Assembly (NCBI GenBank): GCA_026874595.1
Contig: CM049317.1
Coordinates: 72,187,618-72,251,617 of the forward strand
Length of the DNA stretch: 64,000 nucleotides
Origin: Sipunculus nudus
Lineage: Eukaryota; Annelida; Sipuncula; Golfingiida; Sipunculidae
Reading direction: 5' to 3'
Shown one piece after another: positions 26,694 to 43,527 of this stretch. Position numbers and translations under genes: made by a program. The notes under the pieces are model-generated. The model worked only from the letters and a program-made list of their open reading frames with translations. It had not been told where the DNA came from and made no database searches. How positions within the stretch are numbered: the stretch's first letter is position 1; every line of letters starts with the position of its first letter.

Positions 26694-28336
26694 CTGAAGA
26701 CTGAGAACATTGTGATTAATGGGCAATACATCACACTTTTGTGAGGAATGTATCCTATAATATGCCAGCCAGCTTCACCATATTGTCATAGACATGATGT
26801 AACCAGATATAAGGTGTAGTCTGTATAAAAACAGATAATCATGTTCAATGATGCTAAAAATTATTGCTAGTTTGGGCTGGAGAGGCAATGTACCACATTT
26901 CACAGCTGTGCTGTAATGTCTTACATTTTTGTCTTTTGAATATGTGATAAATAGAACTGGTTATACTCTTATTATACATTAATTCCAACCCCTTTTATGG
27001 AATTACAGCCAGTTTTTCATAGCCATGTTCTGGATTGCAGCCAGGCCAGATGATGTTTACCCACAACCCAGTGCACTGGTGTTGTTTTTTTGTTTAGATC
27101 ACACAGGCTCCCGACCCTCAAAACTTTGTACATATTGGCTTGTGTGCTACAATAAATCATAAAAATTACAACAGTACTCACTCTCATTGAAGGCTTTGAA
27201 TTTGACCACTGACCTGTTATTTAATTAGAGTAGGACATAGTATGATCTTCAGAGATTCCAGACTCTGAAGTGCATTGGTTTTCTGTCATAATATTATTAG
27301 GCCCTCCCATATGTTTAGTCTGTTGGTCCCTTGGTGAGAGTTTCACCAGTATCACCCTCAGACTACACACCACCCACTGAGCCCCCGTAACAAGTTGTAG
27401 ACTAGCAAGTGTTACAATTACTGCTTATCAGTCCATCGCTATAATAAGTTGGCTTGTTGAATCAAAATGTAACAAAATTCTGGCCCAGCCAGTCAGCATG
27501 GCTCCTAGTAAATTATTCAAGTGAAATACGGTGGTGTTCTATCCTGGTCACCGTGTTAGCAGTTAAAATGTAATACATGTACAATTTGTTTGTCTGCAGT
27601 GGCTCAGGGACCCAATACATAGGGTCAAACAAATGCTGCACCTGTCATCTCAACAGAGGCTACTTGACCTGTTGTTACAAAATTGTTGCAATAGTATCTG
27701 TAATGCAAAGATCATAGGACTTGAAGGTCCATGTATGGACTAGTTCTACATGTACACAATTTCACCATGAATGTTACCTATAGTGCAGATCTTAAGATAG
27801 CCTATGGGACCATTGTTTGTGTTCTTATAGCAACAATGTCCTTCACATAAAACATTATCCTTATATGCAAATGAGAAGGAATCATCGAGTTCCTAAAAGA
27901 GCGTTGAGAGATCCTAGCAGACAAACAACAGGGATTCACCATACTGGCCTTCTAGGGCTTTAGTGGTTAGAGCTATCACTGAGTTACATCCATTGGTACA
28001 TGGAATCTTGTTTTATTTTAAGCATTTAGTTACAAACATAAATATTAAAGCCCTTGCTGGGCTATTTCACTTTTAGATTTGGAATGGTTGGAAATTGTAA
28101 TAAACCATCAGGTAATTTATATTAAAAGGCGATATTATCTTATATAGAGTTATATAATCGTGAATTTCCCAACATCCATGTCTCCATCTTCATGCATTGT
28201 AGAATTGTGTAAAACAGTATTCCTAGGGCCTTATTAAGAAAAATTATCTCTTTCCAGCAGTGCCTTTTTGTGTACACATCAATCATAAAGTTAATAAAAA
28301 TTGTCTTGTTTCAGGTGTTATTATAAACCATCAGTC

Positions 28337-33313
<4,977 letters not shown>

Positions 33314-33745
33314 TGGAAAGGAAGACGAGAGGCTTTACTGAACTTTTAAATATTTGTTAGTTTTCTTCAACAACTGTTGATGATATGCATGGAGGCCCGT
33401 ACTAAAGAAGCAAGAGCTGGCCCCGAAATATCTCACCATTCCAGCTCAGCACAGGATCTATAAAAAAAGCAACAGGAGTTTTCAGTTTAGCAGATATGTC
33501 CGGAGTGTTACTCCATGCACCGTTAACCAGCAATTTGGGAGGTACGCCAGACTTGTCAGAGGGTTCACTCAGGCGTCACGTCTTTAGCTTGGAAGTCCGA
33601 GCATGTCTCTGATTTACATATCTTGTTCATGGTAAAGATCTGGAATAACATAATCTAACAGTCAACAGCCAGTGCATAATACTATCAAAGAAATAAGTTG
33701 AAGGATAATATGTATATAAATAAAGTTTGATCCATATATGTTGTT
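33314..33745 (+). other. SEC61G 3' UTR
   Basis: Follows the TAA at 33311-33313. AATAAA at 33719-33724, with a T/GT-rich stretch just downstream (33736-33751), is a plausible poly-A site. Confidence 0.6.
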
Positions 33746-34802
33746 GTGTTTCTTCAAGACATGTATGTTTAAAACAAGATTTCGCCTAAAATTCTCGTGT
33801 GGACGAAAGCAGTCCCTTACGGGTCCGTGACAAAGTCCCGTGGTCTTGCATGATAACTGGATCGTGGTACCCACATGCCCCAATACAAAGGACTGTGGAA
33901 GGCGCACCACTGAGCTGTATCAGTCTTACGTATTGTACAAAACCATACAGAAGTGAACTAAAATACCATTTCACGTGACCCTACTCATGAATGTGAAACA
34001 AAAACGTGAACTGTCTTGTTAGCCGTCATAATAATTTACCAATGGAACCATACTTGTACATTTAAAAACTAATGTCGAAAAGAGCATTTAGATGCGTTCA
34101 GTTAGCTTCGTGCTCTGTGATTCCTTTTTCGCAGCTAGCTGGGACATGCCATTATGAGAGGCATAGAATTAGCGGTTTGCCGGACTATAGTCGATACATG
34201 TTCCTACAAAAATTGTCCAATGAGACGTTGGATCCGTATTGCAACCGCATGAAGGAATCTGTCCATAGTACTTGTTTGACTTAATAATCCGCGACCACAC
34301 GGATTTAGAAACGGGGAAACCGGTAAATTTAAGACCCCGGGATACCTTGTTTGTATAATGTGTGTGACAAAGACAACCCGAAGTTAAAAAACCTTTAATA
34401 CGTCCTGTCTGTCCTACGACGTCGACGGCTCTGTGCGAGATTTGTGACGCAAGATGGATGACGTCATAAGCGAGAATATCGTTCTATATTGCTTTCGGTT
34501 GTGTGCCTTCGTTTTTACAGAAAAAAATGGCTGATAAACATCCTTTGACCCTAAACGGCAAACGCAAACAAGTGGACATGCAATGCACAATTATAGTTTT
34601 TTTTTTACTTTGTGAAAAGTTGAAGATATAGGTCAAAATCTAAAGTAAACCATACCAGTTTTAAAATAGGCATTTTTGTGTGACGTGAATGTGTCGATGA
34701 GCAATTCGTATTTTGAGAGATGAAGTTATAAATTCTTGAATGTTTAGAGAAAATCGGAAATGTTGAATTGGAGTCAATTGTTTTAGAAGAAATGTACTTT
34801 TA
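33746..34802. other. No gene proven; CRE-bearing, CpG-richer patch near 34420-34530
   Basis: A CpG-richer patch contains a full CRE (TGACGTCA, 34459-34466). It is followed by a pyrimidine-rich acceptor-like TTTTTACAG and an ATG in good context at 34527 that opens 34 codons beginning MADKHPLTLNGKRKQ. No downstream exon or donor was found, so this could be a first coding exon or chance. The rest shows nothing. Confidence 0.25.
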
Positions 34803-35316
34803 TTATATGCCCGTCATATGACGGGAGTATAATGGTATACTCGCCGTCCGTCTGTCCGTCCGTCCCTTAACTTTTAGTGTCGTCGCGATAACTTACCGAG
34901 GCTTTGATGGATTTTCACGAAACTCGTCATAGCTACCTACCAGCAGATTATCTCGACCGAGTTTGATTATGGGTAAAGTGCACGCATATTTAAGGTCACT
35001 CGGCTACTTTTTGGTGTCGCCGCGATTACTTTTGAAGAATATGAAGGGTTTTGAAGAAATCAAGCAGAAACTTAAATCAATAAAATATCTCGCCTAAGTT
35101 CGATTTCCAGCAAATTCTATGCATATTTAATTAGGTCAGAGGTCATCGTACATTGGTGACTTACCAAAAATCCTTTGCATTTTCATGAAACTTGCATATT
35201 TATCAATAGTTTCTCACCTGAATTACCTTCTCACAAAAATTCACGCATATTTGATCAGGTCAGAGGTCACCAGATACACGAAGGGCGTCTTATTCACGTT
35301 TGCGGTGTTCTTGTTA
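34803..35316 (+). mobile_element. Small GTCCGTC-head repeat element (TATGCCCGTC family)
   Basis: Starts TTATATGCCCGTC with the palindrome CCCGTCATATGACGGG, then (GTCC/GTCTGTCC)n at 34847-34865. It has tandem-like internal segments ('aggtcagaggtca' near 35132 and 35258) and ends GCGGTGTTCTTGTT. The layout (palindromic head, GTCC run, CTTGTT tail) parallels the larger elements in this window. No ORF. Confidence 0.7.
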
Positions 35317-36394
35317 TCTTTTAAATTCTTATTTTTTATCTAAAAAATTCTTGCTTCACAATAAAAAAGTAAGCCGGATGCAGCGATGTAGGGGAAACCC
35401 CAAAAATAGAAAACCCACGCCGGAAGGTCACTATAGAACTCTTCCTTTAATAAATCAAGAATTCTGATAATTTCAATTTCACTTATATAAATTTAGGTTT
35501 TTGGCTCGAAGACATAGCACTCGTGAATACCATGGTTGCCACTATGACGTCATAATGTGACATGGCAAAATATCAACTAAATATTATTTATCCATGGAGT
35601 TGTAACCATTCATAAAAAAAAAAACAGTTCTGTATTACAAGTATTTGCATTGCTACAATCGAAGTGCGTCAGTTTTCAGGTGAGTATATATAGTTACGGT
35701 CTGTGTTGGATGCACCTGCTTGGCAGCGACTGTAAAACGTGAATAGCAGAGTTTTATTTCATATGATAATATGGCTGCATGGCATAAAATTTTGTATCGT
35801 GACGCATGTTGAGTTCTATTTATTATAGTCATAACCCTAAATATGAATATATAGTGAAACGCGCGTGGCCTTGCCTGTATATGCCAATTAAACCGGCCCA
35901 AGGATATTAAGAAATAAAAATATAATTGATCTTCTGCTCGTACAAGCTATATGTCATTTACATATATAGAATTATATATATTTAAAGTTTAAACAATGCA
36001 TGTGCATGGGACTGCAGTATTTCTATTTATATAGCTGTGACTCGTCAATCCTTGGGAGATGTATGGTCAATGACCCTCCCTTCCTATTCTGTGTATATTC
36101 CATCTTTAGCACCGTGAAAGTCGGACATCCTAAATGTTTGAAAAATCCATATTTTTTTCCTTAAATTAAAAAAATTGTTTCAGCCAGTTTCTCGAGGTCT
36201 GCGGAAATATATTTTTCACCTCAGCTTTGGAGATGGGATCCCATTAGTAGACATCTGTAGGCCTATACTTAATGCAAGAAAAAAAACATAGTTTTCAAAT
36301 AAACCCCAGCCAGCATGCAACATTTGAACAAAGTTGTTCAAACCAGTTTTTCATAATTCTCATTCTTTTCATCTACAGTCTTTGAAAACCAGTC
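35317..36394. other. No gene seen
   Basis: AT-rich non-coding sequence. A second full CRE (TGACGTCA) lies at 35545-35552. Confidence 0.5.
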
Positions 36395-36766
36395 ATGATT
36401 GGATTTCACATGTATGTGACACATCGCTTGAGTGACCACTCTGTCAAATATGATATGTCAGAAGGTCAAAGTTCAAGATCATACCTGTTTGGTTTTCAGA
36501 TGATAAAAATTCCTTTTGCATAAGTGGGCTATAATGTCATGCTATAGTCATCTGAGCGTCATGACCCGTGGGTCACTCTATATGATTGGATTTCACATGT
36601 ATGTGACACATCGCTTGAGTGACCACTCTGTCAAATATGATATGTCAGAAGGTCAAAGTTCAAGATCATACCTGTTTGGTTTTCAGATGATAAAAATTCC
36701 TTTTGCATAAGTGGGCTATAATGTCATGCTATAGTCATCTGAGCGTCATGACCCGTGGGTCACTCT
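36395..36766 (+). repeat. Perfect tandem duplication (2 x about 185 bp) of a GTCC-family element tail
   Basis: The segment starting ATGATTGGATTTCACATG at 36395 recurs at 36582 with no difference I can see over 185 bp. Each copy ends GAGCGTCATGACCCGTGGGTCACTCT, the hairpin tail of the GTCC-head families, and each carries a DR1-type AGGTCAAAGTTCA (36463-36475 and 36650-36662). Identity implies a recent duplication, or an assembly duplication. Confidence 0.9.
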
Positions 36767-36960
36767 TTTATACATCCCTGTAGATAGTAAAGTTGTAAAC
36801 TAAATAACATCAATCCTCAGATTCTGAAAAATTAGTACACCCTAAATTTCTAGGTTTTGATAATTGACGTGTTTGTATGTATGTATGTAGGCCTATGTAT
36901 ATGATGTCTAGGTAGAGACTATACGATCTGGTAGAATTGGAGTTTCTACTGGTAGAAACT

Positions 36961-37156
36961 ACGATCAGGGTCTCTGCTGGTAGAAACTACGATCAGGGTC
37001 TCTGCTGGTAGAAACTACGATCAGGGTCTCTGCTGGTAGAAACTACGATCAGGGTCTCTGCTGGTAGAAACTACGATCAGGGTCTCTGCTGGTAGAAACT
37101 ACGATCAGGGTCTCTGCTGGTAGAAACTACGATCAGGGTCTCTGCTGGTAGAAACT
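36961..37156. repeat. 28-bp minisatellite, 7 identical units
   Basis: Seven uninterrupted units of ACGATCAGGG TCTCTGCTGG TAGAAACT in the left arm of the fold-back element. The unit is made from the arm's own core, so it is an expansion of the inverted repeat rather than a foreign insert. Confidence 0.95.
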
Positions 37157-37819
37157 ACGATCGGAATCTCTACCAGTAGAAACTCCAATTCTCCTGGTAG
37201 ATACTCCAATCACAGTTCCTACCAGTAGAAACTGCGATCCTGCCGGCAGGAACTTCAATTCTACTGATAGCAACTCTTAACAATGTTGGTGCAATCCTGA
37301 AACAAGTTTCTATGGTTGTAAAAAAAAAGGGTCATGAGAAGAAAAGTCACAAATTTGGGTAGAAAAAAAAAACAGTAAAAACATATTGTTTAAGGGGTAT
37401 ATTTAAAACTTAAATATGTGACTTGTTTCATACTTAAAATGAAGCTGCATCACCAACACATGTAAATATAAAAAGACAGGACTCTCATGTTCAACAAAAT
37501 GTCACCCATCATCTGTTCAAAAGAATTTATTGATTATGCAAGCTTTCATTTTTTGTCATTGATAAATGACAAAGTTGTGATATAGTTCAGAAACCAGTGT
37601 TCCTGTGTGTAGAAAAGTGCATTTAATGATAAAGATGTTTAGATATGTCTTACAATATAAAGTTCTTGTGCAAAGTAAACTCTGCATTAAAAGATTTAAG
37701 TAGTTTAGAAATCAAAGTGTTCTTATATGAAAAATAAACTATGAATGAAATAAGTAGTTGAGAAACCAGAGAGTTCTTATGTATAATTAACTATGAATGA
37801 ATTAAGTAGTTTGGAAACC

Positions 37820-38102
37820 TAAGGCCAAAAAAATAAAAGGTATGGCTCTCAGGCACTGCCCACGTCAATTTTAGCCCCCCCCCCTCAAAAATTTTTATTT
37901 TGATTTTATCTTTCAAGAACATAAATAATACAATTTATGTAGTGCTTTTACCTGTTTGGCAAAAAAAAATATTTTCATGCTTTTCCCTGATCATATGACA
38001 TTTTTATCGAAATATACAAAAAATGTAAAAAATAAAATGCCGCCTGCCTGCACTGATTTCTGAAAAAAAGTGCCTGAGAACCAAACTTTTTTTTTTGCCT
38101 TA
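37820..38102. mobile_element. About 283-bp MITE (TAAGGCCAAAAAA termini), copy 1, nested in the fold-back element
   Basis: Left TAAGGCCAAAAAAA then CTCTCAGGCAC; right GTGCCTGAGAACCAAAC then T-run and GCCTTA. This is a two-block inverted repeat shared with 39595-39880, in the opposite orientation. Its insertion splits the array of 50-bp units. Confidence 0.75.
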
Positions 38103-39033
38103 TACCTGGAAATTTCCTTTTTTTAGGTCAAAGTGTTCTAATGTATAATAAACTATGAATGAAATAATAAGTTTGGAAACTAGAGTGTTCTTATGTATAA
38201 TAAACTATAAATGAATTAAGTAGTTTAGAAACCATAATGTTTTTATGTATAATAAAGTACAATTCAATGAACAAAGATGTTTAGAAACTGCAGTGTTCTT
38301 GTGTATATTATAAAGTACAATTCAATGAATAAAGGTGTTTAGAAACTGCAGTGTTCTTGTGTATAATAAAGTATGATTAATGATTATGAAAGTGTTCATT
38401 TTCTTTATGATAGAAGCCACACCTTAAAGGTTTAGATAAAGGTATGCTTAATAGATGATCATGGATCGATTACAGTTTCTACTGGTAGGAACTGAGATTG
38501 GAGTCTCTACCAGTAGAATTGGAGTTTCTACTGGTAGAGATTCTGATCGCGGTTTCTTCCAGCAGAGACTTAGATCGTAGTTTCTACCAGTAGAAACTCT
38601 GATTCTACCAGATCGCAGTCTCTACCCTGACATATATGTATGTATATGTATATGTACGAATGTAGGTAGGTAAAGGCCTAGGTATAGTATGTTCCATATA
38701 TTATACCGGTTTGTGGATATGTGTATACGAAGGTAGTTAGGTAGACTAGTATTTGAGTGTGTGTGTTTGGGAAAGGGGGGGGGGGCTATTGAGTATTCCA
38801 CGGTATTATGTGTCTTATCCTGATTGAAACACACACACATTCACACACATATATATATACACCTGTACCTGAGGAGTGAACCGGCTGGTAAGCTGCATGA
38901 ACTCATGAAACAGTACTGTAGTACGTTATGAAATCAAACTAACTATACACAAAGTATAATATTATTAATGCTCCCTTGCACGGTAAATACTTTCACTGTG
39001 ATGATGCATTGAACCTTATAATGTATTATATTG

Positions 39034-39108
<75 letters not shown>
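39034..39108. repeat. (AT)n microsatellite
   Basis: About 37 AT units without interruption. Confidence 0.95.
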
Positions 39109-39110
<2 letters not shown>

Positions 39111-39594
39111 CTCAAGTTTATTCGCGCACGCGCATGCATTTGAACCCGAATGCTATGCAGGTATATCATATATATGCGAGACTTATATATAATTGAGGGA
39201 CTTTCCAGTCTGACTAAACCGAATTCTTCGTTCTCATGTTCACGTGCATCTTACATATAAAGTTAATGACGTCATCCCGATACGGCTTTCCCTCTGTCAC
39301 GCTGCGAATTAGCAATTATAGCAATTACCCTGGAATAAAGCGCTTTAAAAATCGATTATACACATTGTGTGCAAATACATGCCGCTGTTTAAATATACAG
39401 GAGCGAAGATAGGCCTACGTGGACTAATCTATATGCTGGGTGACTCATGCCTACCACTAGCTGTGACGTGTTCAAGGAAAGTATTAAATATACCACAGCA
39501 TATATATTTAATATATTAAACGTATATGTATGTGTTTGTATTATTGACACAAGATTTGGGTAGACAGATTGGATTCTCTGTATATAAAGACGGC

Positions 39595-39880
39595 TTAAGG
39601 CCAAAAAAAGTTTGGTTCTCAGGCACTTTTTTCAGATTTTTTTTACCTTTTTTGTATGTTTTGATAAAAAATGCCCTATAATCAATGAAAAGCGTGATAA
39701 TAACATAATTGTTTTGGCTAAACAGGTAAAGGCATTACATAACAAAGGAAATCTGATCAAAATTGTATTATTTTATCTTCTTGAAAGATAAATATCAATT
39801 TTTTTTTTTTTTTTTTTGCCGGATTGGGGGTTAAAATTGACCCGAGCCGTGCCTGAGAAACATGCCCTTTTTTGGCCTAA
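39595..39880. mobile_element. About 286-bp MITE (TTAAGGCCAAAAAA termini), copy 2
   Basis: Ends TTAAGGCCAAAAAAAG / CCCTTTTTTGGCCTAA with a second inverted block (TTCTCAGGCAC / GTGCCTGAGAA). The inside holds a T-run and 'ggctaaacaggtaaaggcatt', which recurs in reverse complement near 43560-43610 beside a G tract, an eroded third fragment. Non-coding. Confidence 0.75.
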
Positions 39881-40089
39881 TACAAGGGAAAGTGCATGGC
39901 GGTCTTGGAGAGGTTAACACTTTAATGTTCACTTTTATTCTGCTTAACTGAATATTCCTCTCAAACACGTTATTTTACAAAGCTTGAATATTTAATTATA
40001 AACAAGCGCACTTCTGATATCTACGTACATGTCAGCAGTGTCACTTATTTGCTCTCTCACTTAAATGCTTGTATCCACATTTCCGGATC

Positions 40090-40900
40090 CAAATGATTTT
40101 CACCAAAATTAGACACACAGATGGACAGCATGCAAAATTGATTTTAGGTGGTGCCACCTGCCTTGCTTCAAACATAATGCTATCCTACATCTATAGACAT
40201 GCAACAATTCAGGCCGATACGTCAAATCACTCATGAGATAAATACATGGTGTATTCTACTAAAAATATATATTGTAGGTGATCCACCAGTCTTGTGTACG
40301 AGACAGCTTTCCATGATAAATAGACATGCAGATTTTCGGGTCGATACATTTAAACATTCCTAAGATATGTGTGATTTTCATCAGACACAGATGGACGCTA
40401 CACGAAAACGATTATAGGTGGCGCCAGTAGTCTATGTACACAAGCTAAAGCCATCAAAGATCTGTAGACATGCAGAATTTAAGGCTGATACATCACACCA
40501 TCCCTGAGAAAAAATGCATGGATGCATTCTACAAAAACCTGATTGATAGTGGCACAACCAGCTTGTGTTCGAGAAATCTATCCATGTTGGATCGACATGC
40601 AAAATTTCAGGCCGATACGCCAAACCTCTCCTTAGATAAGGGCATCAATGTATTCTCTGGAAACGTGGCAGTATATGGCGCCAAATGTCATGTGTATTCA
40701 ATTCAAGAAAATTATCCCAGATGGATGGTTGTGAAAATACATTGAAACACCCCTGATATATATGAGTAATTTTCAAAGCAATTACACGGATGGACGCCAC
40801 GGGAAAACGATTGCAGTTGGTACCAACATTCTTAAATAAGAGCAAAGGTATCCATGATCTATAGATGTACATGCACATTTCAGCCCAATATATATGTCGA
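40090..40900. repeat. Degenerate tandem array, unit about 126-145 bp
   Basis: The core 'gacatgcagaatttcaggccgatac' recurs at about 40196, 40322, 40467, 40593 and, more diverged, 40868. Between the cores lie 'acagatggacgctacacgaaaacgattataggtgg' and 'cagcttgtgt'-like blocks. Long shadow ORFs on both strands come from the repeat and encode nothing recognisable. Confidence 0.7.
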
Positions 40901-41256
40901 GCCTTCCCCAATTTATTAAAATCCCCTTTAAAAAGACGCACTGATGGACCACACGCAAAAAGGGATGTTTTGGTGGCGCAACCGATCTCTGTTATAGGCA
41001 CCAGTTCATATGCGACCCATTGATAATGCCTTGATTCTGAATGATCCGATAAGAGGTCTCACAGGAGTGTCGGGGTACGAACGCGGGGAGACACTCATCA
41101 AAATGCATAGGCCCTATACATTAATTATAAGTCTTGACAGGTTCTTTCGGTTCAGAACACAACATGCAGCACGCGTGTTTCGCCCCATTGGTTGAGGTGC
41201 TACAGAAGTAGAAATGTCGACTATGAAAGGGATAGGCCTACCTGAGTAACCTTACT

Positions 41257-41444
41257 CAGGGGCGGATCCAGGATTTAGGAAAAGGGGGGGTCCAACCTAG
41301 GAGGACTAATGAAAATCCTAAAAAAAAGGTCATCACATCTGGAAAAGGGGGGTCCAGGCCGCAAAATTACGTCTAAAACCCCTTAAAAAAGGTTGCTTCG
41401 GGTGAAAAAGGGGGGGTCTGGACCCCCCCCTGGATCCGCTTCTG
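41257..41444. mobile_element. 188-bp hAT-like MITE (CAGGGGCGGATCCAGG termini), copy 2
   Basis: The same termini and interior as 26491-26693, flanked by the 5-bp duplication TTACT (41252-41256 and 41445-41449). The two copies differ mainly in the length of internal G and C tracts. Confidence 0.87.
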
Positions 41445-41611
41445 TTACTACTTCCATGAAAGTTTTGAATGTCCCCTCTCCGCTTTCTCGCTAAATGAGC
41501 GCTCGAATTGCGCAGCTATACATATAAGCTTAAGCGTATATGGATCAATCCATACAGAGACTGTGTTCTATTTGTATTCGGATATACGTAATGCATACCT
41601 TCTATGTACGC

Positions 41612-41645
<34 letters not shown>

Positions 41646-41976
41646 TTATTTATTTATTTATACGGTATATACATGGAATGTAATATTTGTTCAGATTTAT
41701 TTTATGTATGTGCACAAAAGAGAGTAATAGGCCTACTGATAAAAAGACTGGTGTAAAGTATCACACTTGAGGATGCATATTGGATGGGGAACGCATAAAG
41801 CTGTATAAGTCTACATGTATATATGTTTCTCCTTCTCTCTCTCTCACATAAAAAAATTATAAATTAACGAATCAAGTTACATACAAGTATATGTGTGTGC
41901 GTGTCGTTACTTCAAAATTATAACTTACACTTTTTATACAATCAGCACGGTGACTCGGAGGTGTATATATATATGT

Positions 41977-42118
41977 GCATATATCTCGATTTATAAATAT
42001 ATAGATGATATATTTATATATATTGTATGTGTGTATGTATATATATATATATATATACATACACACATACAATATATATAAATATATCATCTATATATTT
42101 ATAAATCGAGATATATGC
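41977..42118. repeat. Perfect 142-bp palindrome
   Basis: Arms 41977-42047 and 42048-42118 are exact reverse complements with no spacer (centre 42047/42048). They include non-simple sequence such as GCATATATCTCGATTTATAA and GTATGTGTGTATGT. Ragged (AT)n continues on both sides to about 42150. Confidence 0.93.
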
Positions 42119-42193
42119 ATATATATATATATGCATATATATATATATATATGCTGCTATTGAATTGAGCAAATATGTTTACCAACATGCACT

Positions 42194-42489
42194 CCCCCCC
42201 CCCCCCCCCCCCCATCCAGCCCTCCATAGCTACCCCAACAACAGCAACACCCATGCACACCCATCACCCCGCAAACTCATAACCCTCCCTGCATTAAATT
42301 TTAGTATATATAGGCAATCTGGATATTTACACACGTGTCTCCGTTTTTTGTCTTCTGCTCATGTACGCCAGTAATCAGGGCATGTCATTTATATATGCTC
42401 CCGCATGGATACACACAAACATTTGGTGTAAACATTCATGTATGCTATGAATGCTTCGGTTGCTTGTCAAAACAACGATATATACACTA

Positions 42490-42546
<57 letters not shown>

Positions 42547-42968
42547 CCCTTTTTATCGATCCGTGCTGGATAAACAGATAAAATGTAAATAGTTACAAAG
42601 GAGTATATATATATATATGAGTTTAATGAAAATATTATTTTGTGATGAACCACAATAAGGCTTTATGTTTTACATGCACTCAAAAACATGCAGTTGGTTA
42701 AACTCTGTATAATCTTTTTTTCAAGCAATAAAAAAAAAATAATAAAATGATTTTTTTTAATCTGTTGTGTGTATTGTGTGCAATATATTCCTGTCAGTGC
42801 CATCGATAATTGTCAACTGCGTCGACCGTTTGTCGAGTTGGTCTATATACGTGTACTTTAATTGATGTATTTCAATGTTAACGCGGTAATATATATGCTG
42901 TCAGCATAACAGAAGTATGAGGTTGTGATTTATAAACATGGTAACACGCATGACAGAAATAACTGTAA

Positions 42969-43013
<45 letters not shown>

Positions 43014-43403
43014 GGACTAAATTGGTCCACATTCACTGCAGTTTTTAAGCAAAAAGAAGAGGCTGGTTTGTCGGGCACTCTTTACAGATATCCGTATATG
43101 TATATGGATACCTTGGCGCTATATATGCTCAAATTCGGAAAAAATAACGTGTAAGCCTACACGCAAGGTGTACTACACCGCGTATATATACAATGATCTT
43201 TGGTGTCAATGACACAGATTCACACGTATACATATAATTATGACGTTATAAATAGATGCAAACACAGGGTGGATGCGTGGGCTATATGTATAGGCATACA
43301 GCTATAGAATATGCGTAGTTTGTTTGACACCTATGGAATGCTGGAATGCTGCCATCTTATTATCATTGAACATCATATTAAGGTCAGGAAACGCTAAATC
43401 TGC

Positions 43404-43444
<41 letters not shown>

Positions 43445-43527
43445 TGGAGTGTTTATTAGGAAGCGTTGCTGTGATTTCAGGAATGTTAAATATGGCATTG
43501 TCTGTCCGGGGGGGGGGGGGGGGGGGC
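42194..43527. repeat. Cluster of simple repeats
   Basis: C20 tract at 42194-42213, (TA)n at 42490-42543, (GA)n into a G tract at 42974-43014, (TA)n at about 43411-43441 and a G tract at 43508-43526. Apparent ORFs here are repeat artefacts. Confidence 0.9.

Larger units (their letters stand above)
36911..38626. mobile_element. Fold-back element with about 55-bp terminal inverted repeats
   Basis: Left end GGTAGAGACTATACGATCTG at 36911; the right end at 38626 reads, in reverse complement, GGTAGAGACTGCGATCTGG. The match continues through about 55 bp. Both arms are built of alternating 'tttctaccagtagaaact' quasi-palindromes. The centre has imperfect repeats of about 50 bp (TATGTATAATAAACTATGAATGA plus 'gtagtttagaaacc') between about 37600 and 38390 and is interrupted by a smaller MITE (37820-38102). 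No ORF and no clear target duplication. Confidence 0.8.

Noticed and set aside
36961-37156. Possible CRISPR-like array (28-bp repeats)
   Set aside because: The units are contiguous with no unique spacers, and the genome is animal; it is a minisatellite.
40645-41001. 118-codon minus-strand ORF
   Set aside because: Lies within the degenerate tandem array, has no recognisable domain, and the units are not conserved in that frame.
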